A model generated the notes under the pieces. That model saw nothing but the letters and a program-made list of their open reading frames with translations, did no database searches and was not told the DNA's origin. Shown piece by piece: positions 1-14,100 of a stretch of 64,000 nt of DNA (position 1 is the stretch's first letter; each line of letters starts with the position of its first letter). The DNA lies in NCBI GenBank assembly GCA_963965975.1, contig OZ014412.1, forward strand, positions 8,308,708 to 8,372,707, written 5' to 3'. The DNA is from Xestospongia bergquistia (taxonomy: Eukaryota; Porifera; Demospongiae; Haplosclerida; Petrosiidae). The position numbers and the translations under genes are program-made.

Positions 1-470
1 TTAGTGTATTTAAGTGCATATAAATACTTGTCACATGATTTGTCTGGTAAATTTCCACTGGTGTTGACAGAGAGATAGTATTATATAATGACAAATGGAG
101 CTTACTTAATTGTGCCATTAATACTTTCTACTTGTTCAAATTGTTTTACTATTACATATCTAGATTAAGTTCAGTCATTACATTTTATGATTAATTAATA
201 TTATCAGATAAATATCTATTAAATTGGTTATCTCTAAACATGCATCACATACTACTGAGTTAAGAGACCTATCATTTGATGTCATTATGGCACAGTCAAG
301 TCCAGATGTTAAAAAGGGTCTAAAGATGGTTGAAAACTCAGAAAGGATTAGCAATGAATATTACTGGAGATTATCGTCCCTGGATAATTGACCAATAATT
401 AATTAATATTATTATTATAAAGTGTAGTGGATAATGTAATGCATTATAAAAGACTTCTAATATGATTCTA
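1..470. other. 3' flank of DLEC1, no gene seen
   Basis: AT-rich sequence downstream of the DLEC1 stop codon. I see no coding exon on either strand and no recognisable repeat. It presumably holds the DLEC1 3' UTR and the start of the next intergenic space. Confidence 0.5.
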
Positions 471-3400
471 CTATTTTCCATGCTTTCTATAACGTTCATT
501 GGCTGACCCACAGCCAGAGACAGTGAATGAAAGAGAATGTCCAGTGATTTCATCAACAATATCTATTGATATAGAGTAGTGTCGTTCAGCTCTATAAAAT
601 GCAATCCATAACTATGAGGATATTATATAGATAAGTACCTTGGTGTGAAGATAACCTTAAGGGTATCTACTCCAGTAGAAAGTATACCACATTGAGGCTG
701 GATTTGCACAATATTAAGCCATTCTACATGTGAATGTAATACAAAAGAGCATGTTAAATCATGATGTGCTATGTGATGGTACAGTGTGTTGACAAGACAA
801 ACTTTAAGCACACAAGAATGTACCACAACACACACAAACTTTATGTAGTACAGTTTAAGTACCTTGAGGAGTTTTTATATTCCATTTTGTACATGACATT
901 GAGCTATTTCTTAAATGAATACTAGATGTTAGAGGTCGACCAATGACACCTGTCTCATAGTCAATGAGTGTAGGATAGATAGACAATGAGGGAAGAAACA
1001 CTGTTGTCTTAATAGGAAATTCCTATAGAACAAAAAACAATTAATACAATGGGATAAAGTTGTGGTAGACCATATAATGAACTCCCTTTACTATAAGGAT
1101 ACTCCTTACTAATACACTATAATCAATAAATTATTGATATCCCTTTAATCATTAACCAGTAGATGTCCAAATAAAATTAAAGGTTCCACAGTATAATAAT
1201 TATGACTGACCTGTGTAGCACCAGTGGAATATACAACAGTGAGTTTATCAGTTAATAAAATGATGTCAGAACTATCATTGTCTCTAGTCATTTGATCAGA
1301 TAAGTCATTTTGATTCAATGATATTGACAAGTAGAACTGTATAACAATTATATAACTGATGACAATAATGATTTCATTACTTTACTGCTTTTTCTTGGTT
1401 GTAATGTGATTGAGTTGTCTTTGTCTATCTCTTCTAGTGATAACAGGTACGGATGTGAAAGTGGGAGAGTGTTAAATGTGAGGATAGTATCTGTGTAATT
1501 TGTGAATGTGAAATGATGTATTTTTGTCACTTCTCTGAGAATCTAACAAGAAATATAGAGACTGACTAATGACAATGAGGGAAAATGAAAAACAATACCT
1601 GTTCATTGTCAAGTAGTTCTGAGATCAAATGTGTAAATGTCAAGCTATTATTATCACTCTCTGTCTCAAGATTTAGTCTATAGATATTCTAATAAAACAA
1701 TACTAGAGAATTATACTACTCTACCTGGGATGACTTATACCAGCAGTGAGGTTAATTCTAACTGGATCCATCTGATAACATTGTTGTCTGGTACACTCAA
1801 CAGGAGGCTATAGTGATTATAATGAAATTACACATATATCCATTCTCTCATTCATCAAATTGTCCAACCATTAGTCTATCTAGCCATCCATACAGTTATC
1901 AATTGACCTTGTCATCTAAACTTATATAACCGAGTACATATCCTTTAATTTGTTCTCCCAGCTCATTATAAGTTTTAATTGAAGGGTCAAAGGTCACTTC
2001 AACACTGGATTGACCACAAGGCTGTAAGACCTGTTATATAAGTCAATGACAAGTGTAAGGATAAAGCATGTTTTTGTACCATTTGTTGTGGACTAATTGT
2101 AAAAGGGTAATTACTAGGGACACCTTCGTGTGGAAATAGGAGCACTCGAATTAATGGAACTGGGTCTTTCTTTTCTGTAGCTATTGTTACATCAATCTCT
2201 GACTGTGATATACGAGGAAAAGGATGACCAATATAAGAAATAAGATCAATCAGTTTATTATCTTCAGATAAAATGGAAAATACTCTCCAGTCTAAACGAA
2301 TAGCTATTATAGAAATGTATAGTCAATGTATTATTTTTATAGAGAGAAAAGACTTACAACAGGAGCTAGTGTTGGTTAATTTAATAGTTCGCTTTATGGG
2401 ACTAGATCCAGCAGTTTGATAACCCAATCTAGGTTAGGTCAGTAAATGAGATATTAGAGTATGTTCTATGTACCTAATGAGAGTGTTCCCATATGTGGAT
2501 GTTGGTTGGAAGTATATAGGATGTGACCTGATGCTATACTTTATTGGAATGACCTGATTATTTAACCCACTTACCTGCAAACAAAGATACAGTTAAATTA
2601 CTAAGTGAACTAAATGGATAGATGGATGGATGTGCTGATAGATGGATGGATTGATAGATGAATTAATAGATAGACTAAACAAATGAATGGACATATAGAC
2701 AGATTGGTGGATAGCCATCTCTACTTACTTGACATATTAAACTATCATTATAGTCTCCCCACATATCAGAGTAGCTAGTTATTGTGACCTGTACAGGTTG
2801 TAAAGGAGGCAATGCACATTGTGATGGCTCCACTACAAAACAAGCACCTCTTCCAAGAGATAACAGTGAAGTGATCAGTTCTAGTAAATATATATTGAAA
2901 TTATAAATGTATATTGTCTGATAAAGTTGATGTATTATTTTCTCATAAATATACATAGTATCTAATATGATTACGTACACAAATTATCATAAAATTTGCT
3001 GTACCTTCTTTTCTTTGTTTAGCAGTTTTGCTTGATCTTTTAGCTAAATTTGTAGTTGACTGGAGCAGTGCTCTAAAAATAATACAAAAACATTAATAAT
3101 ATTTTAATATTATATTATCATATTGAGTCATTAAACCATCCACTACATCAAATGGACCACATCCAATAATAGACTATTTATTATTTACAATGAAGTAGTG
3201 TTCATTTTATTAATGAACCATTCAACTATTTATAACATTAATTTAAGTCATTACTAATAGTACATATAACATACTTTGGTTTACTGGTACTATTGTCAGT
3301 AATATTAGACTTTAAATGTGATGTAGTATTTGCTGGGAAGTGCTTTACTGAGAGAGACAGTTGAGTTGGGATACCTGATGTATTAGTGATAATCAAACTT

Positions 3401-4483
3401 AAATAATGTGGATCTCGTAGTTGATTAGATGACCCAAAATCCAGACAAAGTTCAGAACTATAAAACATCAAAAGTATTTTTCAAAATCTATCATTCATTT
3501 TATGTACCTTTCTTTTTCTAGTCCATTTATTTTATAGTTAACAGTAAGACCTACAATGTGAGCTGATATTGATACTAATAATGGATATGTCATCCCCTCA
3601 ACACAGCATGCAGCCATTACTCCAATGATATAACCCTGTAGTAAGTAAGAAGGCAAACATAATATATTATATAATAGAGTTTGTTATAATCACATGATGT
3701 CTTTCATCAGACAATAGATCAGCACAACGAATAAATGGTTCCTTACAAAATATTTAGAAAATTGTTACTTTGAAAAAATATTTTTTTTAGAAAATTGTTT
3801 TTTAACAAAACTTGACGATATTGCATGGAATTAAACAATGGTCATTAATTAAATATCTGGTAGGTTTGACATTATTTATAACAAATTGAAAACATAATGC
3901 TACAAAGTGTTTAGTATTAGTCTTGAAACAAGAATTGACCTAATGGCCATAGAGTCAATTGAACTAATGGTCATGTAATATTGCTATGGTAATTGTTGCT
4001 ATGGTAATATAATGTTGTTGCATGGGAATGTTGTTATGGTGATTGTACCATAGTAATGGTAAAGACTTACTTTAGTCTTCCAAGTGGACTGAACTTCGAT
4101 AGAAATAATCTCTTTAGAATCAATAAATCCATCACTAGGTGAAAACTTAAGTTCACAATAATTATGCTAGAGGAAAAGAATAATATTTCAATATAATTAT
4201 TTTTATAATTCTACATAACATATTTTATATTCATAAATGCAAATATTCTATTTATAGTAGTGTATCATTTTATGTCATGCACTAAACACAATGAGCTAAG
4301 TTGTATCATATGATGTCTTACGCTTTCATTGATCCAATGGAAGTGTGTAGACAGATGTGTTCTATTGATCAACTTCAATGTATAAGTCACTGGTATTGAC
4401 TCATAACATTCCTCAATGTAAAGTGATGATTGGTCTAATACTAAAATAGGTCTCTGTATCTCAGCAGTTACTGATAATAGACT

Positions 4484-4574
<91 letters not shown>

Positions 4575-7500
4575 TAGACAGAGAGAGACAGAGACAGAGA
4601 GAAACAGAGACAGAGAGAGACAGAGAGAGAGACAGAGAAAGAGACAGAGAGAGAGACAGAGAAAGAGACAGAGACAGAGAGACAGAGACAGAGAGAGCAC
4701 TGATAACATGACCAATATACTGGTATATCCATAAATCATACTTTGATCTCTCTTCATGTATAAGGCACTCAATAGCTGTCCTTAATCGACCAGGTTCTAA
4801 TTTAGGAGTACACTCTACATTGACTAGGATAGAGGAATAAGCTGATAGTTCACCATAAGATGGACTCATTACAAGACATTCATAATCCTATAATATGAAA
4901 ATACATATCTACTTAATTACACTATTAATTAATCATTCATAATACTATCATCCATTCAAATGTTCAGTTATCCATTGTGATCAAAACCAAGCCATCCATT
5001 TAGCAAAAAGATATAATGGACAGTCTATTGGTTTAGGGAATATTTAACGATTCATCTATCCATTGAAACCAATGATGCATCCATTTATCCATTATAAGGA
5101 GTAGAACTAACCACGACAGGTAACTCTACTTCTTGTATAGTATCTCCTTTTTGTTCTGACAGTTGTCTTAGTTCATACTGTACAATACAGTTAGAATGAT
5201 TAGTAAGTTGTAATGGATGACAGACACTCTCTCCAAGTCGTACTAAACCAAAGTTTAGACTGGGTGTATCCATAGTAACAACAGGTCCCTGTATATGTAT
5301 AAAACATTAACATGTATATGTTCATAATATTTGTCAATTGTCTTCTAAAAACTATATCTTACTTGAACTCTTCCTTTAACTGGTAGTATTACTGAGATAT
5401 CACTGTGTTGTATTGTACATTCTAATGAGAGATTGAATGACCCCTTTCTATCATTTGTAAGTAACACTAGTTCACTATAAGATGTCCCTCCAGATACTAG
5501 GGGAGAAAGAGAGAGAGATAGAGAGAAAGAGAGAGTCAAATATATTACTACAGACAACATTACCTATAGACCCTTCAGAAGGATACACTGTTACTTTACA
5601 TTGTTCAGTTTCTTCATGTGACCACAAGAAACTCACTGTCATTAAACTATGATTTAGTATCTACAGACAATCAATCCTCATTGATATTACTATAAAGATA
5701 CAATGTACCTTAAATCTCTTTCTGATTTCAGTACAGACTAACAAATCTCCTGGCAATTCAAACAATGGAGGCAGGAACTCCACAAGGTAAGGCTAGCAGA
5801 AAGACAATAACAGATATATTAGTATTTATATCACACAATAGAATAATAACTTTGAAAGGAATAGATGAATTATAGAATAAAGTCCAAAGTATTACAATTA
5901 TATTTTATTTCTAAAGCACATTCATGTTCTTACCACTGCATTTCCTATTAGATCAATACACATTATAGCGACTTGTATCTCCTCTCCATTCAAGCCATCC
6001 TTTATCTTAATCCAAGAGTATCCCTCATCACTAGACTGTAGAGAGGAGACGGGAATACTCTGTAACTCCAGATAAGCCATACTTCTGAAATAACCAGTCT
6101 ATAAGAAAAACAATTTTAAAAAAATCAGTGTTTGTTTAATACCTTATTTGGTATAAAGGAAAATGTTACTAATTTGGTCTCTCTTGATTGTAATGTCCCT
6201 TCAAGCTGATCTACGTTGAAAGGAGGTGTGTGATATTCCACTAGAGGACTGATCTGGTTAGTCAGTTCAGTACGTGGATAGTACTGCTTCCATTGATAGG
6301 ACAAATGGACATGACTGTACAAGAGATATAGAAAATTTAGTGTATTAATGTTAGAGATCTCCACCTTGTTGTATGATAGGTTTGTGTTTGTGTTTGTGTT
6401 TATGTTTGTGTTTGTGTTCGTGTTTGTGTTTGGTATAAGTTAAGATTTGTTTGTTTAGAAGCTAGTGTCCTATTTCAATAGATCCATTATTTTATATTTA
6501 AACTACATTAGATACACTGCAATGTTCTAGAGTGGCTGTACTTGTTGTAACAGTTAGTTGTAATGATATACAACAGGTACATTCCATGCTCTTGTGTTGA
6601 TCACAGTATTTAATACCTGAAGTTTTCAATCACTGCTGTTTTATAAACACACACACCAGGATTAGTGTCATCAAACTGCATCACTGGACTATCAATGACA
6701 TCACTAGAGAGACTAGCATCCATGTCTGATGTGTAGCCAGCACTTTTAACATATTCTAAGACAGTACACAATGTATTAGCTGATGGACTAATATAGACAC
6801 ATCCAAGAGATACCATCTCACCAATACCTGATAATAACAGAGATACAATACTTTAAGTTATTAAACAAGAGAATAATAATACCAGATCTCTTAATTAAAT
6901 GTATAGGTTGGACAGTTTTAACGTTTAATATTGCTGCTCTAAATATCTATAACCATAACTATGTAATCTTAAAAACCCAAGAGCAGTTACCAAGATGCCT
7001 GAGTATTATAGTTACTTGTATCTGACCAATCCGATTGCTTGACACTAGCTTCTAAACTATACATGTATAAACATGTACTGTACCTGATAGTACAAGTGAC
7101 TTGACTTGTCCATTATCACAAGCCATTAAAAATTCCTTTGAGTACTCAATAGCTTCTGTTGGATGAAAACTGACCTAAAATAAGTAGAGATAATAATGAA
7201 CAATGCTAACAATAATGAATAATGGTAGTCTATTAATACAAGTCTACCTTAATATCAATAGTGTTTCCTGGAGAAAGATAGAACTCTGTAGGTGTGATTG
7301 TAAATGGATCCAGTGTCAGAATATTGGAAACCTTTAGAACATAATATATTATAGTATTATATTATACACTAGTAACAGTGTTTAAATAACTACCTCTGAG
7401 CTGATGTCCTGGTCTTGTTGAGTGAGGAGTCTAAAATTACCTTCTCCTCCAGTATTATGACATGGAAAGACTATTGAGAGTTGTCCTTGCACAAGACAAT

Positions 7501-10056
7501 GACCACACTGTAATACTTCTGGTACTAGAGAATATAAGAATAAAGATATAATAGATGAACAAAGAGACAGGGAGACAGGCATACAGACAGATGTACGGAC
7601 AGACAGACAGCAGACAGACAGACAGATAGGGATGTAAATGTACCACTTACAAGAAAGTTCAGGAGGAGGTCGAAAACCTTTTAAAGGTACAACCAAACAT
7701 TCTCCTATGTGACTTAATACCTACATTAAAACAAATACATTGTACATAATTACAGATAGTACATTATAACAGTACAATTAACTAACTTTAATTTCATCAA
7801 AGAAGTCAGCTAGTGAATCTGGCATGAATTGAACATTATAACTACATGACATACCAGGAGCAATGCTACCATCATTATTAGGAAAATGAACTACAATACA
7901 AAGAAAATATTACATCTAAAACTCATCAAGACAATAGAGAGCTATAGTACATTAAAAGTGCATTATAACAACTGACCAATGCTGGCAGTGAAGTATGGAG
8001 TAGAAGGAGGGACAATTCTCAGCTGTCGACTGGCACCACTGATGTTTCTTAGTTCAAGCAAACACTACAGCAGAAAAGACAAAATACTTACTGCATTAGT
8101 AGTGACACAATGTACCTCATATGTCTCTCCAGGAAGATAACCTGTAAATAGAATTTCAGGAGGTTCACCAATGAAGAGTTTTCTACTATCTTCTTTCTCT
8201 TTCCCTTGTTTTTGCCTCTTTATCTTCAAAGGACCAGAGCTGGCAGTATTAGAGTGTGCATGAGCTGAGTGTCGAGGATTATGCAGAAAGTTAGTTTTCC
8301 GATTCATTTCATATAGAGCTACTTTCTCCAGTTCTCTGTCTTCAGCTGATAAAGAATATTTCCATGATGGTGGTGGCTAGAAATGAAATAATGATGTTGC
8401 TTAAATCCTTGACTATGAGCTTTTAGACTATAGCTATTCTACCACTTGGAGTCAATTGGAGTATGGAGCCCATTACAGAATGGTATCACTGATAGACTAC
8501 AGTCACAGTGCAATACAAATGTGATACATTCTGACTAATATCTATGCATTAGATATTTTAATCAACTCTAGTTACATGTTATAGTTACTTATTCAGAGTC
8601 TTCAGGTTTACAATGAGACTTTAATGTGTTATAGTTTGGACATAATATACCTTAGTATTAGTGGTTCCTTGTTTTATATCATTACTTCTACTAATAACAG
8701 GGGCAGATATTCGAGCATGTAGTCTGGAAGTAAGAGTAGTCCTCAAATGAGAAGTAACTTGTTCTATATAAAACAAAAACACATTAAAAAGTAAAATAAT
8801 AGTTAAATAATTGTAGTATAACTTAAAAACAGTATTAAGATGTTGCTATAGTAATGTTTTTCTTAACTACCGTAAATGTCAAGAGGTAGTTATATTTTCG
8901 TGGTTGACACAAAACGCGAAAATTAGACTAGAGAATAATTAATAATTAATAATCAAATTTTCGTGGTTGACACAAAACGCGAAATTATGAGTTCAGGAAA
9001 ATTTTACACGAAAAAGTTTGAGCGGCGAAAATTTTGACATTTACAGTAATTAGTACATGTATTACACAATCTTTGTCATTGTTCATACAGTCCTTACCAT
9101 GTGGAGGGGATTGTGGTAGCGGAGTGATAGGACAATAATCTCTTGGCACTAACAGACCATGAGCTTGTAAAGACTCTTCATCCAAATATTGTGACAATGA
9201 TGATGAACCTACAATATATGATGGCACAAGTATATGTAAAATGTACTAGTATAATGGAATGCACTATTAACCAGTTGGTATGTAATAGGAGTCAATTAAT
9301 TATAATATTTAGTACACACCCACAATTACTGCTTAAAATTAACCCTTTAGCATTTTGTGGCAAATTCCCAGCTTACATTCAGACACAATATTCTCTTACT
9401 TACCTCTCAGTAAATTTACATTAGTACATGAAGGATAAGTATCTTTGGTTGTACTCAATTGACTCTCTTGCTCAGCAATGACTTTGGCTCTTGTTTGTAA
9501 TATGTGCTGTTCTAATTGACAATATGTGTTGAGTTTTTTCTGATAGACATCAATGTACTAATGAAATAATGATATAGTACATTATAACTGACATAATAAC
9601 TAAATATTATAATTGACATAATAATTAACATAATAACTAACATTATTCAATATGACAAAACATTTATTCCTAGAGTATTTACAAGTAATTCAACATGTTA
9701 ACAACTAGCCCTAGGGACACAAGTAACCTCTAATTTTAGATCCTGCTAGATGATATACTAACTAATACAATATTCCTTACATCTTTTTGAACTTCTAGCT
9801 CTCCTGGTATTGCAATAACTGTATCTTGATCTGTTGGCTCATGTCTTGTCTCCTTTGTCAATATATCACCAAAGACATTAGAAACAATATCAGTTATACT
9901 ATGAAGAGGAGGTGATTGAAGAGGAGTTAATGTCACAGTAGAGTCGTTCTTCCTAGGCCGTCTAGAGTGTCGACAAGACATTATAAACAGTGAGCTAAGA
10001 ATTGGTGCATTCACAAACCATGGCAACAAAGAACCACGCCCCTTCATTAATTTCAT
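471..10056 (-). CDS. DLEC1: DLEC1/CFAP81, ciliary ASH-domain protein (many exons)
   Basis: A multi-exon gene read right to left. The first exon is 9781-10056, with ATG at 10056; later in-frame Met codons are possible starts. Exon 2 (9404-9557) holds a helical segment with LEQHILQTRAKVIAEQE, matching the human DLEC1 N-terminal helix. Exon 3 holds LVPRDYCPITPLPQSPPHG. Further exons carry ASH/MSP-like beta domains with recognisable DLEC1 landmarks: FGLVRLGES (about 5.2 kb), TAEIQRPILVL and THFHW (about 4.4 kb), and SDMWGDYNDSLIC (about 2.75 kb). The last exon reads GCGSANERYRKHGK then stop at 471-473, matching the end of human DLEC1. The family protein is an axonemal protein of motile cilia. Introns are mostly 40-300 bp; one holds a MITE (8866-9048) and one is almost all (GA)n. 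Seen: exons and motifs. Known: family role. Inferred: sponge function. Confidence 0.9.
4484..4697. repeat. (GA)n microsatellite filling a DLEC1 intron
   Basis: Near-pure GA with CAGA interruptions. On the coding (minus) strand it reads (CT)n and leads into the acceptor of the exon that encodes TAEIQRPILVL, so it serves as the polypyrimidine tract. The apparent Leu/Ser-rich reading frames across it are not genes. Confidence 0.9.
5502..5535. repeat. Short (GA)n tract at a DLEC1 acceptor
   Basis: On the minus strand this is a CT-rich run ending in a CTAG acceptor just before the exon that begins TATCTGG. It is a smaller example of the pattern seen at 4484-4697. Confidence 0.7.
8866..9048. mobile_element. 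MITE with ~12-bp inverted ends, TA target duplication
   Basis: It lies in a DLEC1 intron. The left end reads CCGTAAATGTCAA and the right end TGACATTTACAG, imperfect inverted repeats flanked on both sides by TA. Inside are two direct copies of a CGTGGTTGACACAAAACGCG motif and a GGCGAAAATTTT subterminal segment. TA duplication and short ends suggest a Tc1/mariner-type non-autonomous element. No coding capacity. Confidence 0.75.
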
Positions 10057-10195
10057 AATTTGCAGCGTGTTTATAAATAAAAATAACGTTGTGTGTAATG
10101 TACAATATAATGTTTGTGTAGTGCATTAAAATAACAACAAACAGAAAATAAAAACAAAAATATTTTAGTCAACTAGTCAATAAATAGCTTTATAA

Positions 10196-11032
10196 TTAGT
10201 CTTTTTTTGTTTCATTTTTTGTGTTCTCTATATCAGAAAGTAAGGTTTTCCCCTCAAGAGCAGTTGGATATCGAAACGAACCTCCAAACCTGTCCCATAA
10301 AGTAAAAAACTGACCATAATTATACAAGTAGTACAAATGGTGATCAGTATGATGAGCTGAACCATTTATTAATGGTTGAAGAAGTCTTGGAACTCTATAG
10401 TCTCCATCATGTATTGATATAGTCCAGACATTGACAAAAACAAATAAAATGAGGTAAAGTACTTTGTGCAAAGGGAAAAGAAATGGATAAATGTGATATG
10501 GTAGGGATTGGAGCCAGCCATCAATTGGATGGAAGGCATGACTTGCAAAGGGTGTGGGTACCTTCCATTTGTGATGACCTTTATGAATGTATTTGTATAA
10601 TATGCGATTGTGCAAAAGACGATGTATCCAATAAATCAAACAGTCAGTGAACATGAGAAATCCAATAGTGGTGACTCCGATAAATGCCCAGCCTCTGATA
10701 CCTTCTATTCCCATGTAGAGTTTAGCATACCCTCGAACCTCTGCTAACATGATAGGAACGGTTAATAGTCCCATGAACGGTATGGATGAACATGCATATT
10801 GGATTTCCAATGCAATTTGATTCTTTAAAAATAACGGATGCTTTGTTAATCGATGATCGAATATGAGGAAGAAGCTAACTACTGCAAAGCCGAGGTACAT
10901 GATTAATCCTCCAAGACATAGAATGATGGCAATAGTGATGGTTTGTCTGATAATGTAGTCTTCTACCCATGCTGCTGGATAAATGTAAGGAGTCAAAAGA
11001 TGGCGATCAAGCACGTCCAGAACAAGATCCAT
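10196..11032 (-). CDS. SC5D: Sterol C5-desaturase (lathosterol oxidase)
   Basis: An intronless gene of 278 codons. It introduces the C5-C6 double bond in sterol synthesis and is an ER membrane di-iron enzyme of the fatty acid hydroxylase superfamily. All three histidine boxes are visible: HRLLH, HKGHH and HHTDHH, in the right order, with further conserved His in SHAFHPIDGW. Several hydrophobic membrane segments precede and separate the boxes. Length is close to human SC5D. The start is the ATG at 11032, since the frame only extends 5' through a TTG. It ends 139 bp upstream of the DLEC1 start and faces PPOX across 154 bp. The sibling methylsterol monooxygenase family is an alternative but fits less well. 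Confidence 0.9.
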   Translation of the reverse strand: MDLVLDVLDRHLLTPYIYPAAWVEDYIIRQTITIAIILCLGGLIMYLGFAVVSFFLIFDHRLTKHPLFLKNQIALEIQYACSSIPFMGLLTVPIMLAEVRGYAKLYMGIEGIRGWAFIGVTTIGFLMFTDCLIYWIHRLLHNRILYKYIHKGHHKWKVPTPFASHAFHPIDGWLQSLPYHIYPFLFPLHKVLYLILFVFVNVWTISIHDGDYRVPRLLQPLINGSAHHTDHHLYYLYNYGQFFTLWDRFGGSFRYPTALEGKTLLSDIENTKNETKKD

Positions 11033-11186
11033 GATTTTCTGCAATTTTATTAGGACCGATCAGGTGTTCCGTCGAACCACTTTAACTATCCAATGAATAA
11101 TGCAAAAACCTGAAACAATACGTAGCCACGCCTTTTATTAACTATTACAAAATCTAGTCTGCCAAATTGTATTAACAGATATTTTT
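11033..11186. promoter_or_regulatory. Divergent promoter region SC5D / PPOX
   Basis: The 154 bp between the two start codons must hold both 5' UTRs and both core promoters. I see no clear TATA box. CCAAT-like motifs are present on each strand (ATCCAATG near 11090). Inference from gene arrangement. Confidence 0.55.
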
Positions 11187-14100
11187 ATGGGTAAAAGAGT
11201 GATCATTTTAGGTGGTGGTGTAAGTGGCTTAACTACAGCTTGGTCTCTGGGCAGGGCTAGTTCTCGTCTCAATGTGACACTACTGGAGGGTACACACCGT
11301 ACAGGTGGATGGGTTCACAGCGATCGTTTAGACAATGGTGCCGTCCATGAATTAGGACCAAGAAGTATGAGAGTTGCTCAGAAAGCAGGAAAGATTGCAC
11401 TGGCAATGGTACTAATCTAGATAGATGGATGGATAATTTTGATGAATGGATTTATGGATAAAGAATGGATTGATGGACAGGTTTAACTTCCAAATAATTT
11501 TTCAAAGTGTCTAGGTAGCTGGCAAAGAAGTGTCATAGTTAAAGATTTAGGGTTTATGATGTAGAGAATAGGATCAATTTCACAATAAAGTATATTATGT
11601 TCTCTGCTGACTACCTAGACATAACAAATTAAAAGAATGTATCTCAAAATGTCTAATCTCTAACAAAGTGTTATATTAACAAGTCTTTAGTAAATTAAGA
11701 CAAAAGCAATAAATTAAGTCAATTTTTAGTATAAGCAAAACAGAAATTTAGTAACTTAAATTAATTGAGTAATACAAGAAATTACTTAACATGTAAATGG
11801 ATTATTTTAACTGCACATACAAAATATGTGAGAATCTATTGATACATAAGTTAGTAGGTTTTTTGACTTAGTCACTTTGTTATAGCTCAGTTTTATGTCA
11901 GTTTTATAACACAATGTTCCTTATGGCTTTTATGATGCTCTCTTGTATCAGTCTGGAGACCATAACCACCCTATTGATAGCACTAATAGAGCTATTAAGA
12001 GCTAAAAACAATATGATAAAGAGAGCTCAAAATGAAGTGACTAATTCCCTCAATATATTATAATGACACATGAGCCAGGAGAAAGACGTGGGTGAAAAGA
12101 GATGAAAAGAAGGAAAAGCTTAAGTTAATAGTGTACATTGTACATGTACTTAAGTTAATAGTGTACATTGTACATGTACTTAAGTTAATAGCATACATTG
12201 TACATGTAATAGTATACATTGTACATGTACTTAAGTTAATAGTGTACATTGTACATGTACTTAAGTTAATAGTATACATTGTACATGTACTTAAGTTAAT
12301 AGTGTACATTGTACATGTACTTATGTTAATAGTGTACATTGTATATTTTTCAATTGTATTGTTACACGTTATAGGTTTAATTATTTTGGGATTAGATATT
12401 CTGGTAACAAACAACATGAATAATACATAGTTATTTATATTATTTGAATAGTTAAATTGTAAGTTTATTTTTATTTTAATTTTATTATTTATTTTTCCAG
12501 TTGTCTGAGCTAGGTTTAGAGTCGGAGGTTATTCCAATAAGCAGAGGTCACAAAGCAGCTCAAAGACGTCTTATTTACACTGACCAATACAAGTTAGTGG
12601 AGCTACCTTCCAGCATCTCATGGCTCTTCAAGACAAAACCTCCTTTTTCTAAGCCGTTGTTGTCATCTTTAGTATCAGAACCATTTGTTAAAACTAATAG
12701 GACAGATGTGGAGACTGACGAGAGTATACACAATTTTATTAAGAGGAGATTTGGTAGTGAGGTAAGCTATGATGCCTCTAGATCTGATGTTAACATACAT
12801 TCATATTAAAACATTGTCAAGATTTCATCAAAGGGTTAAATATAGAGTCAAGACACCAATATGATTTTGAACTATCAGTGTCAACAGATTCAATGCATTA
12901 TTTTTAAAACCTCCATATAATTATATCACTGTACTCTTTTTAGTAGTCACTGAGAGCATTCTCATATGTGGGTGGGTAGGTGTATTTGTTAATGTAATAT
13001 TTTTATTACATTTATATATATCTGTGTAGATCTAGATCTGTTTTCTCTCTTTGTTCATAGATTGCTGAGTGGTTAATTAATCCAATGTGTCGTGGTGTAT
13101 TTGCTAGTAGCTCTCATCACCTTAGTATAAGATCATGTTTTCCATTGTTATATAACTATGAACAACAGTATGGTTCTATTTTAAGAGGGATGGTTTCAGC
13201 AAAACCTGGTAAATTATTGTCCTTTTGCTTTGTTCCTCTATCCCTCCATCCATTCATTCAACATCGATCCATTTTTGTTCATTCATCCAGTTGGTTGTCC
13301 ATCCATTCATCTATCTCCTCTTTCATAGAACACTCTGGAGTAGAAGATAATAAACTAGTAAAGAGATCTAAAAAAGAAAAATGGATGATATATACTCTTA
13401 AAAATGGTCTCCAAACATTAACAGATACTCTCACAACAGCTGCAGAAACAGTTGGTGTGGATATTTTTACAAATACCATAGTCACTGGTGTAATATTTGA
13501 AAATAAATATGTAAAGGTACGAAAAGCCATAGAAATTATATAGAGTCATTGTCAATATATTAGGTAGTAACTACTAATGGTGAATATATTGCTGACTATG
13601 TTATATCTACAATACCAGCTAAAGGTATACTGGTTTCTTGTTAGTTCTTTATTGCTGGTCATCTTTTGTTAGCACTAGCTAAAGGTTTATCTGATGCTCA
13701 CTCACAGTTGTCATCAACTCTTGATTCAATACCTAGTGTAAATGTGGGTGTGGTCAATCTAGAGTACGATGGCAAAGTCATTCCTGAACAATGGAGAGAG
13801 GTATCAATGATTAAACCCTCACCATGTATCATCAAAGGGTTAAATATTCTTTTCTATTTTTGTTTTTGTAGGCTTTTGGTTATCTGGTACCATCTCATCA
13901 ACATTCCAGTATTCTAGGCACTGTTTTTGATTCGTCAACTTTTCCTGAGTTGGACAGAAAGGATCGTCTATCAACTCGCTTAACTGTATGCCATTATCAC
14001 TAAATTGTACATTAACTATATTTGTTTAAATTATAAGAATGTGTTATAAAATATGTGTAATATTGAATAGGGATAAAATTATGACATGGTTATAATTTTG

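Noticed and set aside
4265-4869. Ser/Leu-rich frames across the GA tract in DLEC1
   Set aside because: They are translations of a (CT)n intron; only the flanking exon parts are real.
12058-12430. Periodic frames on both strands (TMYTINLS and VYIVHVLKL repeats)
   Set aside because: A 30-bp tandem repeat without stops gives open frames in several phases; it lies in a PPOX intron.
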